Below are positions 57,774 to 64,000 of a stretch of DNA of 64,000 bases, piece after piece. The position numbers and the translations under genes were made by a program. The notes under the pieces are model-generated. The model saw only the letters and a program-made list of their open reading frames with translations, was not told the DNA's origin and ran no database searches. The stretch is from Borreliella afzelii (GTDB lineage Bacteria; Spirochaetota; Spirochaetia; Borreliales; Borreliaceae), in the NCBI RefSeq assembly GCF_014202295.1, contig NZ_JACHGM010000002.1, positions 1-64,000 of the forward strand. Reading direction: 5' to 3'. The stretch's first letter is position 1. Each line of letters opens with the position of its first letter.

Positions 57774-60071
57774 ATGTATGACAGAAGAGCTTTAAATTGT
57801 TTGTTTTTTAACACGTTTTTGTTTTTCATGGAGTCTAAGCATCTTGTTTTTACAGAAGAGCATATTTTTTATGGGTTGATTAAAAGTGATAAAGTTAAAG
57901 AACTGCTTGACTTGTGTACAATTGACTTTTATAAACTTAATAAACATCTAGAAGAATTTTTTGGCAAACTTCCCTTAAGAAACAATTATATCCCAGATTA
58001 TGTTTCTAGCATAGATTATTTGTATGACGATATAATCAGTACTCTTTTTTTTTATAAAAAACCTTATAAAATACAAGAAAAGGATTTATTGTGGGTACTT
58101 GTCAAAAAAAGAAAAAATAGCATTTTAGATGCGTTGCTTAACTCAGGTTTTAATTTGACTATTTTTGACAAACTCATTGAAGTTCATGATTATTTGGCTG
58201 TAAATACTAAATCCGATTCAGGTTATGGCAGTGAATTAATTGGAGAATATATTCATAATAATTCGCCAAAAAGTAAAGGAGGCTTTCATATTTTTGATGA
58301 TAATCGTGATAAGCCAGATCAAAATAATATTTTTTTAGAAAATAAAGACTCTATTGGTAATTTTTTAACAAACGTTATTGATGCTTTAGATTTAAAGCAA
58401 AATCCTTTAATTGGCAGGAAGCAAGAATTATCTCGTTTAATTCAGGTAATACTTAGAAAGCATAAAAGTAATCCTATTCTATTTGGAGAACCTGGTGTTG
58501 GAAAAACAGTATTAATCCAAGGTCTTGCATATAAAATAAAAACAGAGAATGTTCCAAAGGATTTAATAGGATATGAAATCTATTCTCTTGATATTGGTAG
58601 GCTTATTTCGGGTACTAAATATAGGGGAGATCTTGAGAGTAGAATGAACAGGGTTTTAGATTTTTTAAACTCAAGAAAAAAAGTTATGCTTTTTATTGAT
58701 GAGATCCATATGATAGTAGGGGCAGGAGCTACTTCATTTGGCAGTATGGATATTTCTAATTTATTAAAGCCTATTCTTACTTTAGGAAAAATCAAATTTA
58801 TTGGAGCTACTACAGAATATGAATATAGAAAATTTTTTGCAAAAGATAAGGCTTTAATGAGAAGGTTTCAGAGCATAGAGCTTAAAGAGCCCAATTTTGA
58901 GGATACCTATAATATTTTGCAGGAGATTAAAAAAGATTATGAGAGACATCATAATGTGGAATATACGGATGAGGCAATACAAGCTTGCATTGCCATGTCT
59001 CAAAAATATATTAAAGATAGATTTCTTCCAGACAAAGCTTTTGATATTTTAGATGAACTGGGTTCTAAGTTTAAGCTTGAAAACATAAAAAGGATCATAA
59101 CAAAAGATGATGTTTGTGATCTGATTAAGTCTATTGTTGGCTCTAATATTTTTAATTTTGAAGAGTATAATAGCGAATTGTTAATTAATTTGGAAAATAG
59201 AATAAAAAAAGAATTCATTATACATGATAGTTTAGTATTTGATTTGATATTAAATATAAAATTATTAAAATTCAATTTACTTGCCAATAGAAGTACTATT
59301 GGCATATTTGCTTTTATTGGTGCTTCTGGAGCGGAAAAATGCAAATTGACGGATATTTTATCAGAAGAGTTTAAAATTCCGAAATTTAATCTTAATATGG
59401 GCGAGTATAGTGATTTTACTTCTCTTGATAGATTGATTGGCCCTGTTTTAAGTAATGATGGGTATTATGAATCTACTAGATTTTTCAAATTTTTAAACAA
59501 ATCTTCTAATTCTATTATTTTCCTATCAGATTTTGATAAATGTAATAAAAGGGTTTTAGATTTTTTTTTAGAGGGGTTTAGAACTGGCAAGCTTTTTGAT
59601 GGTCTTGGGAAAAAGGTGAGCTTGTCAGAAAGTTTAATAGTAATAAGTGTCAATGCTGAGAGTAATGAGCTTAATAGTATTGGCTTTAAAAATAAAATGG
59701 CAGGGGAAAATGATTTTGATCTTATCTTAGAGAAGAGATTCCCCAATGAATTTTTAGAGTTAATAGATTATGTGTTTGTATTTAAATCTATTGATGAGTT
59801 AGATTTTGAAAAAATCATTTTTAATGAGCTTAATCGTTTTGCTAGAATGTTAAGAGATAGAAAATTTGATGTTTTTTTTGAAAAAAGTGTTGTTGATTAT
59901 ATTCGGGAAAAGATTTCTGGAAAAGGTTATGGATTAAAAAGTGTTAAAAAGTTTATATTCAAAGAAGTGGGAAAGCTTTTAATAGATGAAATTCTTTTTA
60001 AGAAAATTGAAAATTCTGGTAAAATAAAAATCTATTTAGATAAAACAATAATAAAATATGAGTTTTTATAA
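57774..60071 (+). CDS. clpA: ClpA-like AAA+ unfoldase with degenerate second ATPase
   Basis: This 765-residue Hsp100 protein is related to the ClpA subunit that feeds ClpP. An N domain (about 1-145) includes the FTEEHIFYGLI segment. AAA-1 (about 205-450) is intact: GEPGVGKT at 238-245, LFIDE at 306-310, GATT and Arg pair near 363. AAA-2 (about 500-700) is damaged: the Walker A equivalent is GASGAEKC at 516-523 and the Walker B acidic pair is SD in IIFLSDFDK. The ClpP-docking loop IGF is kept at 636-638. It thus probably still docks ClpP but hydrolyses ATP in only one ring. It starts 10 bases after tyrS. Confidence 0.9.
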   Translation: MYDRRALNCLFFNTFLFFMESKHLVFTEEHIFYGLIKSDKVKELLDLCTIDFYKLNKHLEEFFGKLPLRNNYIPDYVSSIDYLYDDIISTLFFYKKPYKIQEKDLLWVLVKKRKNSILDALLNSGFNLTIFDKLIEVHDYLAVNTKSDSGYGSELIGEYIHNNSPKSKGGFHIFDDNRDKPDQNNIFLENKDSIGNFLTNVIDALDLKQNPLIGRKQELSRLIQVILRKHKSNPILFGEPGVGKTVLIQGLAYKIKTENVPKDLIGYEIYSLDIGRLISGTKYRGDLESRMNRVLDFLNSRKKVMLFIDEIHMIVGAGATSFGSMDISNLLKPILTLGKIKFIGATTEYEYRKFFAKDKALMRRFQSIELKEPNFEDTYNILQEIKKDYERHHNVEYTDEAIQACIAMSQKYIKDRFLPDKAFDILDELGSKFKLENIKRIITKDDVCDLIKSIVGSNIFNFEEYNSELLINLENRIKKEFIIHDSLVFDLILNIKLLKFNLLANRSTIGIFAFIGASGAEKCKLTDILSEEFKIPKFNLNMGEYSDFTSLDRLIGPVLSNDGYYESTRFFKFLNKSSNSIIFLSDFDKCNKRVLDFFLEGFRTGKLFDGLGKKVSLSESLIVISVNAESNELNSIGFKNKMAGENDFDLILEKRFPNEFLELIDYVFVFKSIDELDFEKIIFNELNRFARMLRDRKFDVFFEKSVVDYIREKISGKGYGLKSVKKFIFKEVGKLLIDEILFKKIENSGKIKIYLDKTIIKYEFL

Positions 60072-60088
60072 GGTTATAGGGAGTATTT

Positions 60089-61147
60089 ATGAAAATATCA
60101 GTAATAGGAGCGGGTGCTTGGGGAACAGCTATTGCAAAGTCTTTGGCAGATAAATTTGATTTTAATATTTTTTTATGGTCTTTTGAAGAAGATGTTAAGA
60201 ATGGTATTAATAATGATAATGTTAATGCTAAATATTTAAAAGGAATTAAATTGCCAAAAAATTTGGTTGCAAGTTCAGATTTGTTTGAAGTTGTATCGAT
60301 GTCTGATTATATTTTCATTGTAACGCCTTCTCTTTTTACTGTTGATATTTTGAAAAAATTGGATCAATTTTTTAATTCTTTAAAGATAAAGCCAAAATTA
60401 GCAATACTTACAAAAGGGTTTATTACTTTTAATGGAAAAACTCAGACAGTTATTGAAGCTGCTGAGAGAGTTATGAAAGGGTATAAAGACGAAATTACTT
60501 ATATTGTTGGTCCAAGCCATGCTGAGGAAGTTGGACTTGGTGTTATAACAGGACTTGTTGCGGCTAGCAATAACAGAGAAAATGCATATTTGTTTATTAA
60601 TTTATTTGCTCAAACCCCAATTTCTTTGTTTTATAGCAATGATGTTTTTGGGGTGCAAATAGCAGCAGCGTTAAAAAATGTGTTTGCAATTGCATTTGGA
60701 ATTTTAGATGCATATAAATTGAATTATCCTAATTTAATAGGGAATAATACAGAATCATTTTTATTTTCAATATCTTTAAATGATATAAAGGATATTGCAA
60801 TTGAGCTTGGGGGAAGAAATATTGAAACATTTTTATTTTTGTCTGGTTCTGGTGATTTAGATGTTACTTGTAGAAGCATATTTGGAAGAAATAGACGGTT
60901 TGGCAATGAAATTGTTAGCAAAAGCATTTTAGAAAGCTTTTTTAGTATAGATGATTTGATAAATAATATTGAAAAAATCGGATATTTGCCAGAAGGAGTT
61001 TTGGCTGCTAAATTGATTTTTTCCCTTTTAAAAGAATTAAATCGTGATCTCAATTCTAATAGTTTGTTAAGTGTTATATATAAAATTTTGAATAAAGAGT
61101 TGGGGGCTGAATCTGTTATTGAGTATATGAGGGGTATTAGAAAATAA
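60089..61147 (+). CDS. gpsA: Glycerol-3-phosphate dehydrogenase, NAD(P)+
   Basis: GpsA (352 residues) interconverts dihydroxyacetone phosphate and glycerol 3-phosphate, linking glycolysis to phospholipid synthesis; in B. burgdorferi it affects persistence (from memory). The N-terminal dinucleotide fold is GAGAWGTAIA, the catalytic lysine lies in AAALKNVFAIAFG, and GSGDLDVTC is conserved. AGGGAG precedes the ATG, 17 bases after the ClpA-like gene. A perfect terminator hairpin starts at its stop. Confidence 0.97.
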   Translation: MKISVIGAGAWGTAIAKSLADKFDFNIFLWSFEEDVKNGINNDNVNAKYLKGIKLPKNLVASSDLFEVVSMSDYIFIVTPSLFTVDILKKLDQFFNSLKIKPKLAILTKGFITFNGKTQTVIEAAERVMKGYKDEITYIVGPSHAEEVGLGVITGLVAASNNRENAYLFINLFAQTPISLFYSNDVFGVQIAAALKNVFAIAFGILDAYKLNYPNLIGNNTESFLFSISLNDIKDIAIELGGRNIETFLFLSGSGDLDVTCRSIFGRNRRFGNEIVSKSILESFFSIDDLINNIEKIGYLPEGVLAAKLIFSLLKELNRDLNSNSLLSVIYKILNKELGAESVIEYMRGIRK

Positions 61148-61178
61148 AATAAAGCCTCTGCAGAGGCTTTATTGTTTT
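61148..61178. terminator. Bidirectional intrinsic terminator
   Basis: AATAAAGCCTCTG and its exact complement form a 26-base palindrome (61148-61173), followed by GTTTTTG. It separates convergent gpsA and the EIIB-like gene; the stop codon of the latter lies inside it. The A-rich left arm gives a T-run for minus-strand transcripts too. Confidence 0.87.
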
Positions 61179-61447
61179 TGATCATTCATCATATATAAAA
61201 TTTTATTATAAACATCTTCGATTATTTCAAAATTCATTACAATTTCTGTAAGTTCATTAGATTTAATAGTTCCTATTATGTTGTCATTTTTTGTTAAATC
61301 GTCTCTTTTGACTAAAGAATTACTATCTACTAAAATTTTTATTCTTGTAATGTCTTTTTTTATATTTTTAATATTTTTGATTCCTCCAAAGCATTCTACA
61401 ATATGCTCTGCTACTTTGATTTTATTTGTTTTTTCTAAATCTATCAT
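61169..61447 (-). CDS. PTS EIIB-like domain protein lacking the phospho-cysteine
   Basis: This 92-residue protein aligns with the EIIB domain of glucose-type PTS transporters. ECFGGIKNIKNIKKDITRIKI corresponds to the FGG-x-x-NI...C-x-TRLR region of E. coli EIIB-Glc. The residue at the phosphorylated cysteine is Asp32, so it cannot transfer phosphate the usual way. The frame is open to 61504, but that would overlap the aminopeptidase gene. The ATG at 61447, 7 bases after the aminopeptidase stop, gives a family-sized domain. The ribosome site is weak, suggesting coupling. Possible role: a regulatory or binding domain (inference). Confidence 0.72.
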   Translation of the reverse strand: MIDLEKTNKIKVAEHIVECFGGIKNIKNIKKDITRIKILVDSNSLVKRDDLTKNDNIIGTIKSNELTEIVMNFEIIEDVYNKILYMMNDQKQ

Positions 61448-61454
61448 AGCAATT

Positions 61455-62831
61455 TTATTCTTTGTAGAAAGCTTTGTATGCCAAGTAAGCATTGTATAAA
61501 TCAAATTTGGAAGTTATTTCCATTGGAGAATGCATGCTTATAACAGCTGGTCCCATATCTATTGTTCTTATTCCATAGCCAGCTAAGAATTTAGCAACAG
61601 TTCCTCCTCCCCCTTCTTCTACTTTTCCAAGTGTTGCTACTTGCCAGGCTATATTGTTTTTATTTAATAATTGCCTAATATAAGAAACAAGCTCAGCATC
61701 AGCATCGCTGGCCATGCTTTTTCCACCATGTCCTGTGTATTTCATTATGGGTATACCATAGCCAAGTTTGGGAGCATTTTGTTCGTCATGAACTGAGCTA
61801 AATAGTGGGTTTATTGCTGCACAAACATCAGCAGAAATGCTTTTTGAATTCCATAAAGCTTTTTGGACGTGAAGATTATTGTATTCTGATTTTTTAATTT
61901 TAAAGATCATATCAGAAACAAAATATTCAAGATATCTTGAGTCTAATCCAGTTGAACCTGTTGAACCAATTTCTTCTTTATCCACAAGAAAGCAAATAGC
62001 TGTTTTGTTTGGAATCTCTTCAAGATCAAATATGGATTCTAGTGAAGTGTAGACGCATATTTTGTCATCTTGTCCATAAGCACCAATTAAAGCTTTGTCA
62101 AATCCAACGTCTTTTGCTGTTCCTGCGGGTACTATTTCAATTTCTGATGATACAAAATCTTCTTCTTCTATTTTATATTTTTCTTTTATTAATTGTAGAG
62201 TTGCTAGTTTAACTTTATTTTTTTCTTTTGTTTCGATTGGAAGGCTTCCAATTAAAATTTTTAGATTTTCCCCTTCAATAATTTCATCTGATTTTTTATT
62301 CCTTTGTATTTTTCTATCAAGATGGGGCAAAATGTCAGGAATTACAAATACAGGATCGTTTTCATTATCACCAATATTAATTTCAACCTTTTCTCCATTT
62401 TTTAAGAATATCACACCTCTTATTGAAAGGGGCGTAGATAACCACTGATACTTTTTTATTCCCCCATAATAGTTAGTTTTAAGAAATACAAGTTCGTTTT
62501 CTTCAGAGATTGGCGAAGGTTTTGCATCAAGTCTTGGTGAATCTGTGTGAGAGACAATTAAGTTCATTCCATTTTCAATAGGATTTTTGCCAATAATAGC
62601 AAAAGCAACAGTTTTTTCTCTACAGGTATAAAAAATTTTATCGCCCGGCATTAAATTTTTTTTCTCTTCAGCGTTAAGAAATCCCTTTTTTTTTGCTTTA
62701 TCTAGGGCATAGGATGCAACTTCTCTTTCTGTTTTAAATTTACTTATAAATTTTTTGTAATTTTCGGAAAAATTGAAAATTTGATTTTTTTCTTCTTCGC
62801 TTAAAGATATCCATGGATTTTGCTTTTTCAT
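61455..62831 (-). CDS. apeA: M18 family aminopeptidase (aspartyl aminopeptidase type)
   Basis: This 458-residue cytoplasmic zinc aminopeptidase removes N-terminal (often acidic) residues. Metal and catalytic blocks: SHTDSPRLDAKPSP, VDKEEIGSTGSTG, YTGHGGKSMASDADAEL and the final HSPMEI. M18 enzymes form dodecamers (family knowledge). Start ATG at 62831 behind AGAGGAGGT. An EIIB-like gene follows 7 bases after the stop, an unexplained pairing. It helps recycle peptides in an organism that depends on host amino acids. Confidence 0.95.
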   Translation of the reverse strand: MKKQNPWISLSEEEKNQIFNFSENYKKFISKFKTEREVASYALDKAKKKGFLNAEEKKNLMPGDKIFYTCREKTVAFAIIGKNPIENGMNLIVSHTDSPRLDAKPSPISEENELVFLKTNYYGGIKKYQWLSTPLSIRGVIFLKNGEKVEINIGDNENDPVFVIPDILPHLDRKIQRNKKSDEIIEGENLKILIGSLPIETKEKNKVKLATLQLIKEKYKIEEEDFVSSEIEIVPAGTAKDVGFDKALIGAYGQDDKICVYTSLESIFDLEEIPNKTAICFLVDKEEIGSTGSTGLDSRYLEYFVSDMIFKIKKSEYNNLHVQKALWNSKSISADVCAAINPLFSSVHDEQNAPKLGYGIPIMKYTGHGGKSMASDADAELVSYIRQLLNKNNIAWQVATLGKVEEGGGGTVAKFLAGYGIRTIDMGPAVISMHSPMEITSKFDLYNAYLAYKAFYKE

Positions 62832-62918
62832 TTATAAGACCTCCTCTTTTATTTTAACATTTTAATTGTTTTTAAAGTGTGTACAAAATAAATTATTTAT
62901 TGTAAACTTACCTTTAAT

Positions 62919-62946
62919 TTTAATATTATGAATTTAATATTATGAA
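62919..62946 (+). repeat. 14-base tandem direct repeat before la7
   Basis: TTTAATATTATGAA occurs twice back to back, 22 bases before the la7 start. Each copy contains TATTAT, usable as a -10 element, so the duplication may double the promoter core or alter spacing. It may also be a simple replication slip in AT-rich DNA. Confidence 0.6.
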
Positions 62947-62967
62947 TAAATCTAAGGGAGAATTTTT

Positions 62968-63555
62968 ATGTATAAAATTGGTTTTTTAAAAAACTATTTA
63001 ATAATAGGGTTTGTATTATTTTTAATAATTGCGTGTACCTCAAAAGATAGCTCAAATGAATATGTTGAGGAGCAAGAGAATAACTCTTCGAAAATCGATG
63101 ATGCTTCTAAAATAGATGAACATACTATTGGGCATGTTTTTCATGCTATGGGAGTAGTTCATTCAAAAAATGATAGAAAAAGTTTAGGGGAAAATATAAA
63201 GGTTTTTTATTTTTCTGAAAAAGATGGATACTTTGAAACAATACCTTCAAAAGAGGGTGCAAAGTTGATAGTTTATCTTTATGACAATATTTATGCAGGA
63301 GAAGCTCCAATTAGTATCTCTGGAAAAGAAGCGTTTATTTTTGTTGGCATTACCTCTGATTTTAAAAAGATTATAAATAGTAATTTACATGGTGCTAAAA
63401 GCGATCTTATTGGCACTTTTAAAGATCTTAATATTAAAAATTCAAAATTAGAAATTACAGTTGATGAGAATAATTCAGATGCCAAGACTTATCTTGAATC
63501 TGTTAATTATATTATTGACGGTATTGAAAAAATTTCACCTATAATAATGAATTAA
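62968..63555 (+). CDS. la7: La7 (P22) lipoprotein
   Basis: This 195-residue lipoprotein has a signal ending FLIIAC (Cys23) and a Ser/Asp/Glu-rich tether (about 24-50). It matches LA7/P22 (BB0365), a seroreactive lipoprotein of Lyme borreliae mainly located at the inner membrane and expressed in ticks (from memory). The folded part (about 55-195) is beta-rich and of unknown function. AAGGGAG precedes the ATG. It is a single gene with its own promoter region, convergent with mgsA. Confidence 0.92.
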   Translation: MYKIGFLKNYLIIGFVLFLIIACTSKDSSNEYVEEQENNSSKIDDASKIDEHTIGHVFHAMGVVHSKNDRKSLGENIKVFYFSEKDGYFETIPSKEGAKLIVYLYDNIYAGEAPISISGKEAFIFVGITSDFKKIINSNLHGAKSDLIGTFKDLNIKNSKLEITVDENNSDAKTYLESVNYIIDGIEKISPIIMN

Positions 63556-63573
63556 TTTGTATTTTTGATTTTT

Positions 63574-63600
63574 TAGGCTTTAATTTTAAATTAAAGCCTA
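63574..63600. terminator. Terminator-like hairpin between la7 and mgsA
   Basis: TAGGCTTTAATTT, one T, and the exact complement form a 13-base-pair palindrome that reaches into the mgsA stop codon. The T-tract lies before the stem rather than after it on the plus strand, and no T-run follows on either strand, so termination efficiency is uncertain. Confidence 0.55.
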
Positions 63601-63981
63601 TCTTAAAATCAAACTCTCAAGTCCTTTTATTAAAATTTCTGCTGTTTTTACGTTAGTTGCAAGCGGTATTTTATGTACATCACAAAGCCTAATAAGAGCT
63701 GATACATCTGGTTCGTGAGGCTGGCTTGTTAGTGGATCTCTAAAGAAGAATATGGCTAAGACATTTCCTTCAGCCACTTCAGCTCCAATTTGCTGATCTC
63801 CCCCCATAGGGCCCGATTTATATTTAACAACCGTAAGATTGGTAGCTTGTTGGATTCTGGATCCTGTTGTTCCTGTTGCAATAAGCTTGAATTTGGATAA
63901 GAAGAGATGGTTTTGTTTGACAAAATTTACCAAATCATCCTTTTTTTTATCATGCGCAATTAATGCTATTTTTTTTTCCAT
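63598..63981 (-). CDS. mgsA: Methylglyoxal synthase
   Basis: MgsA (127 residues) converts dihydroxyacetone phosphate to methylglyoxal and phosphate, a glycolytic overflow route. Conserved: [10 protein letters not shown] at the N terminus, ATGTTGSRI phosphate loop, [12 protein letters not shown] with the catalytic Asp, [15 protein letters not shown]. The ATG at 63981 has AAGGAA correctly spaced before it; the TTG one codon upstream is less likely. Its substrate is shared with the nearby GpsA. Confidence 0.96.
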   Translation of the reverse strand: MEKKIALIAHDKKKDDLVNFVKQNHLFLSKFKLIATGTTGSRIQQATNLTVVKYKSGPMGGDQQIGAEVAEGNVLAIFFFRDPLTSQPHEPDVSALIRLCDVHKIPLATNVKTAEILIKGLESLILR

Positions 63982-64000
63982 CAATTTTATTCCTTTTTCA

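Noticed and set aside
1..64000. CRISPR arrays, insertion sequences, prophage or plasmid integration
   Set aside because: No spaced direct repeats, transposase genes, terminal inverted repeats or integrase genes were seen anywhere; the only sizeable duplication is the bmp tandem repeat.

Overview
This window is a low-GC (roughly 28% by eye), gene-dense, plasmid-free stretch of a Lyme-group Borrelia (Borreliella) linear chromosome. The diagnostic content is the hk1-rrp1 pair next to the 3' end of a 23S-5S unit, the dipA porin, the bmp lipoprotein cluster directly after rpsL-rpsG, luxS-metK-pfs, a short archaeal/eukaryotic-type prolyl-tRNA synthetase, and the La7 lipoprotein. Gene order matches, from memory, B31 loci of about BB0420 down to BB0364. 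The bmp cluster carries two bmpA genes and a bmpB/bmpC chimeric pseudogene, which the four-gene B31 cluster (bmpD-C-A-B) lacks. This points to the B. garinii/B. bavariensis side of the complex; the species call is an inference.

Layout: 1-210, 23S tail and 5S rRNA. 305-5712, the Hk1-Rrp1 system that makes c-di-GMP. 5751-10737 (minus), a run cheR1-cheB1-TraB-like-adk-dipA. 10984-13875, a lipid-kinase-like membrane protein facing a three-gene minus-strand operon (exported beta-rich protein, membrane-anchored DRGH nuclease, polytopic membrane protein) whose genes overlap by ATGA. 14047-17040, fructose-type PTS permease and manA behind a perfect palindrome. 17093-18733 (minus), the BB0405/BB0406-type outer-membrane pair. 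18897-26862, DUF2259-like protein, proS, a dicarboxylate/glutamate symporter, and a set of exported proteins of unknown function. 26936-38845, the transcription-translation block: tRNA-Thr, rpmG, tRNA-Trp, secE, nusG, rplKAJL, rpoBC, rpsL, rpsG. 38914-45172, the bmp nucleoside-binding lipoprotein cluster with a 1.68-kb tandem duplication. 45286-49285, trehalase, mgtE, HIT protein, exported protein. 49296-52812 (minus), pdeB-pfs-metK-luxS (c-di-GMP and the activated methyl cycle). 52942-60071, gltX-glyS-tyrS and a ClpA-like ATPase. 60089-63981, gpsA, an aminopeptidase with an EIIB-like partner, la7 and mgsA.

How it works together: the window holds both ends of c-di-GMP signalling (Rrp1 synthesis, PdeB breakdown). 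It also holds uptake and use of host-derived nutrients (DipA, Bmp lipoproteins, PTS, trehalase, MgtE, glutamate symporter) and most of the core gene-expression machinery. Most genes are ordinary conserved chromosomal genes. I did not find an unmistakable new system. The observations most worth following are several proteins whose family-defining catalytic residues are missing (PdeB metal ligands, CheB1 phospho-acceptor, the second ClpA ATPase site, the EIIB-like cysteine), the fine structure of the bmp duplication, and a few precise palindromes in intergenic DNA.
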